Assembly: GCA_963760375.1 (NCBI GenBank)
Contig: CAVXCS010000007.1
Location: 682,001-746,000 of the forward strand
Direction of reading: 5' to 3'
DNA length: 64,000 bases
Source of the DNA: Pelagihabitans sp963760375
GTDB lineage: Bacteria > Bacteroidota > Bacteroidia > Flavobacteriales > Flavobacteriaceae
The translations under genes were made by a program, and so were the position numbers. Below are positions 9,466 to 18,753 of the stretch, in pieces; position 1 is the stretch's first letter, and each line of letters opens with the position of its first letter. The notes beneath the pieces are model-generated. The model made no database searches, had not been told where the DNA came from, and saw only the letters and a program-made list of their open reading frames with translations.

Positions 9466-10851
9466 TTATGCTGTAGGGATCAATGTTTTTTTGATTTCCT
9501 TGCGAAGATAATAGCCCGTAACGATTGTGGCCAGAACGTCGGCAATGGGAAAAGAGATCCATACCCCCATTTCTCCCAAGAACCGTGGCAATATCAGGAT
9601 GAGGGGAATAAAGAAAAAACCTTGACGCGAAAGCGTTAACAACAGGGCAGGAACTGCCTTTCCAACGGCCTGAAAATAGGCCGCGCCGATCAGTTGAAGC
9701 GCAATGATGGGCGTGGCCGCGAACACCCATCTCATCGCGGCTGGAGTATGTTGCATCACATAGGCATTAACGGCCAGGTCATGGGGCGAGAGTCCCGGTT
9801 TGTCGCTCAAAAAAAGCGATGCGATTTCTCCCGGAAAAATAAAGAGGCCCACAAAGACGATACTGGCCAGGATGGCAGCGTATTTGATTGCCGTATTGAT
9901 CGATTCCCTTACCCTGGGGTACTTACCGGCACCGTAGTTGAAGCCGGCAATGGGCAAGAAACCCTGGGTCACTCCGAAAACGGGGAACAAGGCAAACATC
10001 AACATGCGTCCGATAATCGCGTATACCGCTACCGATGCCTCGCCCCCAAGATCGAAAAGGATGTTGTTCATGAGCAGGTATACCAAACTCACCAAGGCCT
10101 GGCGGGCCAAGGTCACGAAACCCAGGGAACCGATTTCTTTTAAAATAGGCCCATCGAGTCCGAAATGGGTTCTGTTCAGTTTGAGTTCAGAATGCTTAGA
10201 GAGAAAAAAATAAAGGATATATCCAAAGCACAGCAGATAGCTGATGGTGGTCGCCCAAGCGGCACCCTCCATGCCCCAATCCATTACGTTGATGAAAATA
10301 TAGTCCATCAGTAAATTCCCCACCGATGGTATGATCATGGCGATCATGGCGAATTTGGGCTTCCCTTCTGCACGGATTACCGTATTGCCCATCATACAAA
10401 GCGCTAAAAATGGCACCCCATAGAGCACGATGGTATAGTAAATTTTGGCAGGTTCAAAAATGGCTCCCTTGCCCCCGAAGGCGGGGATAAGGCCGTTGAC
10501 ATAATAGAGCCCCAATACCACCATGCTCACCGTGACCAAAAGGGTCAAAGTGATTTGGTTGCCGAAGGTTTTGAGGGCTTTCGGTTTGTTGTCGGCGCCC
10601 AAGGCACGCGAAATGATGCTTGAGCCCCCGATACCGATGGCCATCCCCAGGGCACCAATGAAGAAAGAAACGGGAAGTACCACGTTGATAGCGGCTATGG
10701 CTATGGAACCGATCCAATTGCCTACAAAAATGGAATCGACAAGAACGTTGAGCGACATCACCAAAATGCCAATACTGGCCGGCACGGCCTGTTTGATCAG
10801 GAGTTGACCTATTGGTTCTGAGCCCAATTGCTCTGCGGAGACTTTTGCCAT
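9466..10851 (-). CDS. MATE family multidrug/Na+ efflux transporter
   Basis: 461-residue integral membrane protein with about twelve hydrophobic segments, the size and pattern of MATE exporters, which expel cationic drugs or toxic metabolites in exchange for Na+ or H+. Visible family features include the N-terminal PIGQLLIKQAVPASIGILVM, then the first half ending near residue 220 and a second half of similar design starting GFVTLARQALVSLVYLLMNN. Orthologues in flavobacteria are usually annotated NorM/DinF type. A perfect -7 box lies 31 bases before the start. Monocistronic: the ferrochelatase stop lies 139 bases upstream. Confidence 0.9.
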   Translation of the reverse strand: MAKVSAEQLGSEPIGQLLIKQAVPASIGILVMSLNVLVDSIFVGNWIGSIAIAAINVVLPVSFFIGALGMAIGIGGSSIISRALGADNKPKALKTFGNQITLTLLVTVSMVVLGLYYVNGLIPAFGGKGAIFEPAKIYYTIVLYGVPFLALCMMGNTVIRAEGKPKFAMIAMIIPSVGNLLMDYIFINVMDWGMEGAAWATTISYLLCFGYILYFFLSKHSELKLNRTHFGLDGPILKEIGSLGFVTLARQALVSLVYLLMNNILFDLGGEASVAVYAIIGRMLMFALFPVFGVTQGFLPIAGFNYGAGKYPRVRESINTAIKYAAILASIVFVGLFIFPGEIASLFLSDKPGLSPHDLAVNAYVMQHTPAAMRWVFAATPIIALQLIGAAYFQAVGKAVPALLLTLSRQGFFFIPLILILPRFLGEMGVWISFPIADVLATIVTGYYLRKEIKKTLIPTA

Positions 10852-10881
10852 TAACTGTTACGCTTTTCCATATTGGGTTTG

Positions 10882-10889
10882 CAAATCTA
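10882..10889 (-). promoter_or_regulatory. -7 promoter box for the MATE gene
   Basis: TAGATTTG on the minus strand matches the Bacteroidota -7 consensus TAnnTTTG, about 30 bases before the MATE start at 10851. I see no clear -33 TTG partner at the usual spacing. Confidence 0.5.
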
Positions 10890-10990
10890 TGGCGATTTCG
10901 GGCGTGGCCGTACTATTTACTGTTCCTTTAACAGGGCTTCTTGGCAGCGCTAACCAAATTGACAAAGGTTGTTGCAATGCGCAGCCAAAA

Positions 10991-12028
10991 TTAAAAGGAA
11001 GCGGGCAAGGAGCCATTGGCCTGCCATTCGTTCACCCAGGCAGCCATCACGGCTACCCAATCGTCGTTATCGTTGAGGCAAGGAATATGCTTATAATGTT
11101 CACCTCCCGCTTCTTCGAACTGTTCTTTGCCTTCCATCGCGATTTCTTCCAAGGTTTCCAAACAGTCGCTCACAAAGGCTGCCGTAACTACCGCCAGATT
11201 CTTCTTTCCCGCTTTCGCCAAGCGCTCAAATTCAAAATCGGTATAGGGCTTCAACCAAGGGTCGCCAGCAAGACGTGACTGGAAAGAGGTGCTAAGCTGT
11301 TCTTCGGCAAGGCCTAAATGGGCCTTTACCAATTCGGTTGTTTCGTAAACCTGGTGGCGGTAACAGGTATGGTGCGCCACAGAATTGATTTTGCAACAAC
11401 TTCCATCGATCTTGCAGTGGAAATGGGTTGGATCGCTCTTTCGAATGTGCCGTTCAGGGATGCCGTGGTATGAAAACAGTACGTGATCGTAATCGAAATC
11501 CTTTAGGCCCTGGGCTATACTTTCCGACAATACCCGGATGTATTCCTTGTTTTTATAAAATGCAGGCATCGTGGTCACTTGCATTTCCGGAAAGTGTTTC
11601 TGTTGTTCCTCCATCGTTTTTACCACCACGGTCTCATAGCTTGACATGGCATAGTGCGGATAGAGCGGAACCAGCAAAACCTCGTTCACGCCCCGGTTTT
11701 TCAGTTCTTGAAGGGCATTTTTAATGGTCATCGTACCATAACGCATGCCAAGGGCCACCGGCATGGAAGTAAGTTGGCGCAGTTTATTGGTGAAGCGTTG
11801 CGAAAGTACGATCAGTGGTGAACCTTCCTCCCACCATATCTTGGCATATGCCTTTGCCGATTTCTTCGGCCGGGTTTGCAATATGATGCCCCGAACCAGG
11901 AGGTTACGTAATATCTTGGGCACATCGATTACCCGCTCGTCCATCAAAAATTCGTCGAGATAGGGCTTTACGTCCTTGGCAGTGGGACTGTCTGGAGAAC
12001 CCAGATTTACGAGTAATATTCCTTTCAT
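10991..12028 (-). CDS. hemH: Ferrochelatase
   Basis: 345-residue ferrochelatase, which inserts Fe(II) into protoporphyrin IX (or acts on coproporphyrin in related pathways) at the end of heme synthesis. Diagnostic motifs: N-terminal GILLVNLGSPDSPTAKDV, PLYPHYAMSSYETV, FSYHGIPERHIRKSDPTHF with the metal-binding His188, and FVSDCLETLEEI near the C-terminus. Length is normal. The gene sits 7.8 kb from the hemA-hemCD-hemE operon and on the opposite strand, so it is probably regulated separately. Several Cys and His residues occur in SCCKINSVAHHTCYRH, as in many bacterial ferrochelatases carrying extra ligands. Confidence 0.95.
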   Translation of the reverse strand: MKGILLVNLGSPDSPTAKDVKPYLDEFLMDERVIDVPKILRNLLVRGIILQTRPKKSAKAYAKIWWEEGSPLIVLSQRFTNKLRQLTSMPVALGMRYGTMTIKNALQELKNRGVNEVLLVPLYPHYAMSSYETVVVKTMEEQQKHFPEMQVTTMPAFYKNKEYIRVLSESIAQGLKDFDYDHVLFSYHGIPERHIRKSDPTHFHCKIDGSCCKINSVAHHTCYRHQVYETTELVKAHLGLAEEQLSTSFQSRLAGDPWLKPYTDFEFERLAKAGKKNLAVVTAAFVSDCLETLEEIAMEGKEQFEEAGGEHYKHIPCLNDNDDWVAVMAAWVNEWQANGSLPASF

Positions 12029-12228
12029 AACGCAAATGTTGTCGGCTAGGGGTCTTGCTCCCTATATTTCTTTAACCTTCCGTAAAAATACGCCTTGCAT
12101 AGATAATAGCGATGGGCAACGGCCATAACTTTATCGATGCTGCCATAGAGTCAATCAATCTTTACCTTTTTTAGGCTATTCTGGGCCTTGGTTTTTAAAA
12201 TTTTTGTATACTCAACCAAAAATAAGGT

Positions 12229-13299
12229 ATGTTGAAAAAATTTTTCACCGAAACCAATAGCTCCCTGATCATTGTAATCGCTACTGTAGTGGGACTTTTG
12301 TTGTGCTATGCCTTATTGCTCAACATTTTGAACCGCTATGGGAAAAATCCGAAATACCTGATACCACTTAGTGCGGTTAAAAGGATCAGTTCGCCCTTGC
12401 TCCTGATATTAAGTTCCATTCTGCTCAGGGTGTCTTCTTTGCGTGAACTGTTGGGTCTGGTAGACCATGGCTACTGGTTCAAGAAGGCAAGCACATTGCT
12501 CTTCATTTTTGCCTGTACCTGGCTGGTGATCAATCTGCTTAAAATTACCAAGCGCCGCATTATGGAACGCTATGATGTGGATGAGAGCGACAACATGAAA
12601 GCGCGAAAAGTGGCTACCCAATTCAATATTCTGGAACGAATCGCAATTTTTGTCGTCGTGATCATCGCAATGGGATCTGCTTTAATGAGTTTCGAGGGCA
12701 TTCGGGAAATTGGCGTAAGCATATTTGCATCTGCAGGGGTTGCGGGCATCATCATTGGATTCTCGGCCCAAAAAATGATCGGTACCATCCTGGCCGGAAT
12801 TCAGATCGCCATTGCACAGCCCATCAAACTGGATGACGTGGTTATCGTTGAAGGGGAATGGGGCCGAATCGAGGAAATCACGCTTACCTATGTGGTGATC
12901 AAGATTTGGGATAAACGCAGGTTGGTGGTTCCCACGACCTACTTTATCGAGCAGCCATTCCAAAACTGGACAAAGAGCTCAGCCGACCTCGTGGGATCGG
13001 TAATGCTCTATACCGACTACCAGGTGCCCTTTGAAGCCTTGCGAATTGAACTTGGGAGAATATTGGAGGCGAGCGATCTTTGGGACGGCGAAGTACAAAA
13101 CATACAAGTGACCGATAGCAAGGCTGGGCATGTGGAGGTCAGGGCCTTGATGAGCGCCAAGGATGCTTCTACGGCATGGGATTTGCGGGTACACGTACGC
13201 GAGCAATTGATCACTTTTTTACAGCGTAATTATCCCGAAAGTTTGGCACATAACCGGATATACCTAAAAAATATACCGGAAGGCAAAAATATGATGTAA
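12229..13299 (+). CDS. MscS-family small-conductance mechanosensitive channel
   Basis: 356-residue inner-membrane channel that opens under membrane tension to protect against hypo-osmotic shock. Hydrophobic segments are visible at roughly 10-35, 55-75, 85-110, 135-155 and 165-180; the last is the pore-lining Ala/Gly-rich helix (GVSIFASAGVAGIIIGFSAQ). The cytoplasmic beta domain follows (PIKLDDVVIVEGEWGRIEEI, VVPTTYFIEQPFQNWT). This is the larger YnaI/YbdG-like architecture with extra N-terminal helices, without a signal peptide. Start 12229 is an ATG (ATGTTGAAAAAA). The next gene begins 117 bases downstream, across an AT-rich inverted repeat. Confidence 0.9.
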   Translation: MLKKFFTETNSSLIIVIATVVGLLLCYALLLNILNRYGKNPKYLIPLSAVKRISSPLLLILSSILLRVSSLRELLGLVDHGYWFKKASTLLFIFACTWLVINLLKITKRRIMERYDVDESDNMKARKVATQFNILERIAIFVVVIIAMGSALMSFEGIREIGVSIFASAGVAGIIIGFSAQKMIGTILAGIQIAIAQPIKLDDVVIVEGEWGRIEEITLTYVVIKIWDKRRLVVPTTYFIEQPFQNWTKSSADLVGSVMLYTDYQVPFEALRIELGRILEASDLWDGEVQNIQVTDSKAGHVEVRALMSAKDASTAWDLRVHVREQLITFLQRNYPESLAHNRIYLKNIPEGKNMM

Positions 13300-13416
13300 A
13301 AAAAACCGTTATAAAGAAGACCTTATTTTATTGGAACCAAATAAAAAAAATATATTAACCAATAATAGGCCCATTTGGGCTACCCATTTCAATATCACAA
13401 AGAACGAATCCTATTG

Positions 13417-16400
13417 ATGCCTAAGTCAGTTTCCCTACTCATGCTATTTTTTGGCCTTGCCGTTTCGGCCCAAGAGGCACATAGCCTGTTATGGGAAATT
13501 TCAGGGAACGGCCTGACCGAAAGCTCCTATCTCTATGGCACCATGCATGTGAGCAAACGCATTGCATTTCGACTCGATGATGTTTTTTATGAAGCACTCG
13601 ATCAAAGTGAGGCGGTGGCCTTGGAGTCCGATCCCGGTACCTGGCTCGATAATGATGAACTGATGGGCTTTATGGGCCCAAGGGGGAATGGGTTCTACAT
13701 CAAGGGCTTTTACACCCATCCGTTTTTGGTCAAAAATCCAAGCAGGGAAGAAATGGCCTCCCATCTGGCGTTTAACGATAGCCGTGTGAACGGTATATTG
13801 TATAGAAGCAGCGACGAGGCACAGGATTTTGAGGAAGAGACCTATCTCGACATGTTCATCTATCAGTCGGGAAAAAAGTTCGATAAGCGGGTGCTTGCCT
13901 TGGAAGACTTGGAAGAGTCGGCCGCCTTGGTGGCCCGGGCCAGCCTCAACCCGATGAAACAAAAACCCGACGAGTGGTTACAGAAAAAAATGCAACAGCA
14001 AGATTTTTCCACCTTGTTGCAGAATGCCTATCGCGACAGAAACATCAATTTGCTGGATTCAATCGATAAGGGCATGTACACAGAGCATTATCTCGAAAAC
14101 ATGCTGTTCATCCGAAACCGGAATATGGCCCAGCGGCTCGATTCGATCGTACGAACCGCAAAGACCTTTACGGGCATCGGTGCTGCCCATTTACCGGGTA
14201 AAAGAGGGGTAATCGCGATTTTGCGACAGATGGGCTATACCGTAAAGCCTTTATTGTCGAAGTCGACCGTAAAAGGCAAGCAGATCAAAGAAAAGTTGGA
14301 ACAATCGATCAAGCAAAACGATTACCAATCCTTTGGTCCGGACGATGGTTTTTTCAGTATCGACCTGCACAATAAGCTCTATCCGGTTTCCGAGAAACCC
14401 AACACCATTTACGTATCGCCCGATTTGGCCAATGGCAGCTTTGTAATGGTCAACCGTATCCCAACCTTCTCCCATCTTAAGCGCGATGTAGTCTATAGTT
14501 TGGACGATCTGGATAAAATGTTGTTCGAGAACATTCCCGGCAAGATTTTGGAAAAGAGCAGAATCGTAAGAAACGGTTTCGAAGGCCTTGACATCAAAAA
14601 CCAATTGAAAAACGGAGATCATCAACGCTACCAAATCTTTTTGACCCCATTGGAGATCTTAATCTTTAAGATGGGGGGCGATGGCGAATATGTTGTTCAA
14701 CATTCCGATACCATTTTTAATAGCATTCGCTTTAAAAATAAAGCTTTCGGGATGGAAAAAGTGGTTTCGGGATTTGACGATTTCGAAATAGAGATGCCCA
14801 CGCTCTATAGTTTTACCAACCGTTTTCGCAATGGTGACCGATTGGTACAAGGGTATGATTCCATTTCGGGAAACTATTATTTTATGAGGAAGGCCACCCT
14901 CAACGATTTCAACTTTTTGGAAGCGGACCAATTTGAATTGAAGCAGATCCAAAAGCGATTTTACCAAGACCTAAAATTGGAGCCCGAATACCTTGGATAC
15001 AAAGGCAATGCCCTTAGTTCAAAGGCTTTGATCGACCCGGAAGGGGACAAATGGCTGTACATGAAGACCACTTTTAAGCGGGGCGATTACTATCTATTGG
15101 GCATAGTCACTGGCCAGGAAGCGGACGCTTTCGCCTATTTTGATTCGTTGGAGCTCAAAGAGGCAGGCCAAACCAAATCCTATGAACGGGTCATCGATAC
15201 CGCGATGTACTTTACCACAACGAGCAACGTGAAGCCGCCCAAATTTGTGGAGAGCAGCAAAATGTACCTGAGCGGACGAAACCGTCCCAAGGCTTATGAA
15301 GCCTATAACAAGAAAACGGTCTATCAGAACAAGAACAATGAGGCGGTAACCGTGACCCTGAACAAATCTCACGATTTCATGATGTTTCCAAGCATCGATT
15401 CGGTCTGGGCGTTACGCAAGGCACTCTATGGGCAGCAGCGATTTCTGGTTACCGATGAAAAGATCAGCAATTATCCCGATGGCCGCCATGAACTTGAATT
15501 GACCCTTGCAGATTCGGCCAGCAGTAGGGGTATCTTGATAAAGAATGTGCTCAAAGGCGGATTGCTTTATGAGGTGAAGGCACAGGTAGATACCGTCGAT
15601 GCACCAAGCCGATTTGTGTCTGAATTCTTCGACAACTTCGAGTTGTTCGATACGATTATTGGGAATGATATCCTCTTGGACAGAACCAATGATTTCTTTA
15701 GGGCTTTGCGCACCAATGACAGTATTGTACACAGCGGCTTCAACTTTATCCATTTCCAGAAACAACACATCGATTCGCTCAAACATTATATTGCAGACTT
15801 TACTTATCCCGACGATAAAAAGCACATTCAAGCGTATCTGATCCAAGAACTGGGCAAGCTTGATGACCCTCAAGTGGTACCCTTTTTAAGGAATTTCTAT
15901 CAAAGGTCCTATAACAATTCGAATGCCCAAACCAAAATACTGCAGTCGGTCAGTTGCAAATCGGATGATCGTTCGGTAACCTTGTTGCTCGAACTGCTCT
16001 CGCAAGACTTGCCGTTGATATCGAATACGGGGGAAATCCAAAAAATATTCAGGCCCTACATGGACAGTCTTCCCTTGGCCAAAAAACTGTATCCCGAACT
16101 CTTGGAGTATAGTGCTATTGAGGAATACAAGTTGCCCATTTTTTCAATTTTGGCAAAATTGGAGGAGAAAGGGTTGGTTAAACCGAACAATTACAAAAAA
16201 TATCAAAAGCAGATCTTGAACGATGCCAAGATACAGCTCAAAAGGGCATTGGGCAATGTGGCCAACAACGCTGGCGATGGCAATAAGGGAAACAACACTT
16301 GCGCGGTGCTGGAAGATTATGCGGTGCTCTTATTTCCATTCAGGGAAGAAAAGGAAGTCAAGGTGTTTTTCAAACGGCTTCTATGGGTCAAGGACAGAAA

Positions 16401-16929
16401 TATACGCACTACCTATGCCATGCTCATGGCCAAGGAAAGTGATTATCTTCCTCAGGGGTTGCTGGAAGACTTGGCCACCGACCTCAATAGCAGGCTGTTA
16501 TTGTTCAACAAATTAAAGGGCATCGATAAACTGGAGCTGTTCCCTTCGAAATATAGAAGTGAAAGGTATTTGGCGGAGTCCTTGCTTTATGAAAATGGCC
16601 AGTTCGATAAAACCCGCGATTCGCTCCACTTCTTGGGAGAACAGCCTTTGCGTTTTGAAGGCAGATCTTTTACCGGATATTATTTCAAATCGCACAACAA
16701 GGACGATTATGACCAGAACTTCAAAATCAGTCTGGTCGTTTTCGAAAAGGGCAAGGTCCTGGCCACCAAACCATTCTACAAATCCGCACACAGTGCCAGG
16801 ATCGAGGATACCGATACCGATGAAGAAGCCATGGAAAGGGCTACCGAGGAATTTTTGCTCAAGGATCGACCGAGAGCGGAAGTGTACCGGCCGAATGTAT
16901 ATGGCGGCTTTGGTTACCATGGCTGGTAA
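13417..16929 (+). CDS. Giant TraB/GumN-type secreted protein with long C-terminal extension
   Basis: Predicted secreted protein of 1170 residues. I start it at the ATG at 13417 because it gives a clean signal peptide (MPKSVSLLMLFFGLAVSAQ); an upstream TTG frame exists but spoils it. Residues about 25-290 form a TraB/GumN (TIKI-like) domain: SYLYGTMHVS with the GTMH motif (41-44), LALEDLEES, and the second GIGAAHLPGKRG motif (GAAH about 255-258). TIKI relatives are metalloproteases with GxxH motifs; GumN proteins themselves are uncharacterised. The remaining about 880 residues are unusual: mostly mixed alpha/beta sequence, with a helical HEAT-like stretch around 800-1000 (IQAYLIQELGKLDDPQVVPF). 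Typical GumN proteins are only about 300 residues. Followed after 28 bases by the DUF1460 gene, so probably an operon. Confidence 0.75.
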   Translation: MPKSVSLLMLFFGLAVSAQEAHSLLWEISGNGLTESSYLYGTMHVSKRIAFRLDDVFYEALDQSEAVALESDPGTWLDNDELMGFMGPRGNGFYIKGFYTHPFLVKNPSREEMASHLAFNDSRVNGILYRSSDEAQDFEEETYLDMFIYQSGKKFDKRVLALEDLEESAALVARASLNPMKQKPDEWLQKKMQQQDFSTLLQNAYRDRNINLLDSIDKGMYTEHYLENMLFIRNRNMAQRLDSIVRTAKTFTGIGAAHLPGKRGVIAILRQMGYTVKPLLSKSTVKGKQIKEKLEQSIKQNDYQSFGPDDGFFSIDLHNKLYPVSEKPNTIYVSPDLANGSFVMVNRIPTFSHLKRDVVYSLDDLDKMLFENIPGKILEKSRIVRNGFEGLDIKNQLKNGDHQRYQIFLTPLEILIFKMGGDGEYVVQHSDTIFNSIRFKNKAFGMEKVVSGFDDFEIEMPTLYSFTNRFRNGDRLVQGYDSISGNYYFMRKATLNDFNFLEADQFELKQIQKRFYQDLKLEPEYLGYKGNALSSKALIDPEGDKWLYMKTTFKRGDYYLLGIVTGQEADAFAYFDSLELKEAGQTKSYERVIDTAMYFTTTSNVKPPKFVESSKMYLSGRNRPKAYEAYNKKTVYQNKNNEAVTVTLNKSHDFMMFPSIDSVWALRKALYGQQRFLVTDEKISNYPDGRHELELTLADSASSRGILIKNVLKGGLLYEVKAQVDTVDAPSRFVSEFFDNFELFDTIIGNDILLDRTNDFFRALRTNDSIVHSGFNFIHFQKQHIDSLKHYIADFTYPDDKKHIQAYLIQELGKLDDPQVVPFLRNFYQRSYNNSNAQTKILQSVSCKSDDRSVTLLLELLSQDLPLISNTGEIQKIFRPYMDSLPLAKKLYPELLEYSAIEEYKLPIFSILAKLEEKGLVKPNNYKKYQKQILNDAKIQLKRALGNVANNAGDGNKGNNTCAVLEDYAVLLFPFREEKEVKVFFKRLLWVKDRNIRTTYAMLMAKESDYLPQGLLEDLATDLNSRLLLFNKLKGIDKLELFPSKYRSERYLAESLLYENGQFDKTRDSLHFLGEQPLRFEGRSFTGYYFKSHNKDDYDQNFKISLVVFEKGKVLATKPFYKSAHSARIEDTDTDEEAMERATEEFLLKDRPRAEVYRPNVYGGFGYHGW

Positions 16930-16957
16930 TTTGTTATTTTTACATAAAACACTGAAA

Positions 16958-17806
16958 ATGGGAAGCAGGGTCTTTTGGGCCATACTTTGTTGTGCCAGCC
17001 AAATCATGGGGGCTCAAGAAATCGTTTGTTCGGCCCGGGACAAACTGGCCGTTGAAAATAAAATCCTTGTAATCTCTGGACTCTCGGGGAGCGACTATGG
17101 CGAAACGCTGGTGGAAGTGGGTAAAACTTTCCTTAAGACACCCTATGTTGCCCAGACCTTGGAAATTGGTGAGTCTGAAGCTCTCGTGGTGAATCTGCAC
17201 GGACTCGACTGTACCACCTTTGTCGAAAACGTATTGGCATTTGGCATGATGCTGAATGCGGGCCAAACGCATTTCGATGCCTATACCAGCAATCTGGAAA
17301 CCATTCGCTACGAGGATGGTAAATTGAACGGTTATCCTTCCCGTCTCCATTATTTTTCGGAATGGATATCCAATAATGAGCAAAAAGGATTGTTGAAGGA
17401 TATCACCGCACGGATTGGGGGCACTGAAATTGAAAAGACCATCAATTTTATGAGTACCCATAGGGACTTATACCCATTTTTGAAGCAGGAGGAGAATTTC
17501 GAAAAAATAAAGGCTTCTGAAAACAGGCTCAACAGCCGTTCGATCTGTGTTTTACCACAAGATAAAATCGAATCGAGCGAGGCGATGATACAATCGGGAG
17601 ATATCATTGCCCTGACGACTTCGATAGAAGGGTTGGATATCACACACACCGGCATTGCCACAAGGGAGGCCGACGGCCGGATTCACTTATTGCACGCTTC
17701 CACCGGCTCAGGGCAGGTTGAGGTATCTAAGCTGCCGCTTTCCGAATATCTCAAAGGTATCAAGAAGAATACCGGTATTATGGTAGCAAGGCCGCTAAAA
17801 CCGTAA
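16958..17806 (+). CDS. DUF1460 (N-acetylmuramoyl-alanine amidase-like) secreted protein
   Basis: 282-residue protein of the DUF1460 family, NlpC/P60-like hydrolases acting on peptidoglycan. The ATG at 16958 gives a signal peptide (MGSRVFWAILCCASQIMGAQ); a longer frame beginning at 16559 is a shadow inside the previous gene. The family catalytic motif LHGLDCTTFVENVLAF (about 85-100) carries the Cys nucleophile; a candidate His lies in ITHTGIATREADGRIHLLHA near the C-terminus. B. theta relatives have been solved structurally as amidase-like enzymes. Its position 28 bases after the giant GumN protein suggests co-expression in the envelope. It ends 9 bases before the convergent ThuA-like gene. 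Confidence 0.85.
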   Translation: MGSRVFWAILCCASQIMGAQEIVCSARDKLAVENKILVISGLSGSDYGETLVEVGKTFLKTPYVAQTLEIGESEALVVNLHGLDCTTFVENVLAFGMMLNAGQTHFDAYTSNLETIRYEDGKLNGYPSRLHYFSEWISNNEQKGLLKDITARIGGTEIEKTINFMSTHRDLYPFLKQEENFEKIKASENRLNSRSICVLPQDKIESSEAMIQSGDIIALTTSIEGLDITHTGIATREADGRIHLLHASTGSGQVEVSKLPLSEYLKGIKKNTGIMVARPLKP

Positions 17807-17815
17807 TTTCGATAT

Positions 17816-18619
17816 TTAGTATCGTTTAAGGCAGTAAAAGATGGCGCCTACCAAATGTTCCCTGAATTCGGGCTCATCGAAAGATTCCTCCGTATGGCCC
17901 CCACCGGTATAGAAGGCATTTCCGCCATCATAGCTGTGATACCATGCGATCGGATGGTCATCCCCGTTTTCACCCCCTTCATAACTGGTTTCATCCAACT
18001 TCATCAAAACGGTGAGTTCGGGATTTATATTTTTATAATTGTACCATTCATCCACACGTACCCATCTTTCCGGTAAATGGGCAGTGGATCGATGGTTTTT
18101 CATCACCACGTCGATGGTGGCCTCCCGCACGTTGGGATTGTTGGGATGGCTTTTGAAATAGGCGCCTACCAACTTTCCGTACCAGGGCCATTCATACTCG
18201 GTATCGGCAGCTGCATGAATGCCCATAAAGCTGCCGCCCCCTTTGATATACCCTTCCAATGCCCTTTGTTGGCGTTCCCCCAAAACATCGCCCGTTGTGC
18301 TCAAAAAGATGATCATTTTGTATTTTTTGAGATTTGCCGGGCTGAAAGAGAGCGAATCTTCGGTCTGCGTGATTTGAAATCGGTTGTTCTTGCCCAATTC
18401 CTTTAGGGCAGCGACACCTTTCTCGATCGATTTATGACGGTAACCATTGGTTTTGGTAAAAACCAAGATTTTGGCGATTTTGGAAATGGGCACTATTTTT
18501 TCACCCAAAGGTTCACGGTGAACGAACGAAACATCTTCATTGATCTTGGCTGAGCCACACCCAATGAGCAAGGCTAATGAAAGAAAAAGGATAGAACCTT
18601 TAAGTACCGAATTCGTCAT
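17816..18619 (-). CDS. ThuA-like domain lipoprotein
   Basis: 267-residue lipoprotein (lipobox LIGC, Cys about residue 21) with a ThuA-like fold, a class I glutamine-amidotransferase-like domain found in secreted sugar-related proteins of Bacteroidota. Typical sequence: ILVFTKTNGYRHKSIEKGVA, IIFLSTTGDVLGERQQRALE, GGSFMGIHAAADTEYEW, and PIAWYHSYDGGNAFYTGGGH near the C-terminus. ThuA is linked to trehalose or other disaccharide use, but the enzymatic role of the lipoprotein branch is not known. No carbohydrate transport genes lie nearby, so the context does not narrow the function. The start at 18619 gives a normal lipoprotein signal. Confidence 0.88.
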   Translation of the reverse strand: MTNSVLKGSILFLSLALLIGCGSAKINEDVSFVHREPLGEKIVPISKIAKILVFTKTNGYRHKSIEKGVAALKELGKNNRFQITQTEDSLSFSPANLKKYKMIIFLSTTGDVLGERQQRALEGYIKGGGSFMGIHAAADTEYEWPWYGKLVGAYFKSHPNNPNVREATIDVVMKNHRSTAHLPERWVRVDEWYNYKNINPELTVLMKLDETSYEGGENGDDHPIAWYHSYDGGNAFYTGGGHTEESFDEPEFREHLVGAIFYCLKRY

Positions 18620-18753
18620 GTTGGTTGTTTTAGGAAATTGAACGGCCTAAATATCGCTATTTTAAATTTACTTTGGTGTGGGGAGGTGTTAAAAAGAATC
18701 CGGCACTTATTATTCAACCCATTGGGGCCAAGTCACGATTCAGGAGCAACTTA

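Noticed and set aside
16559..16957. Upstream extension of the DUF1460 gene
   Set aside because: Lies inside the GumN gene; signal peptide starts at 16958.
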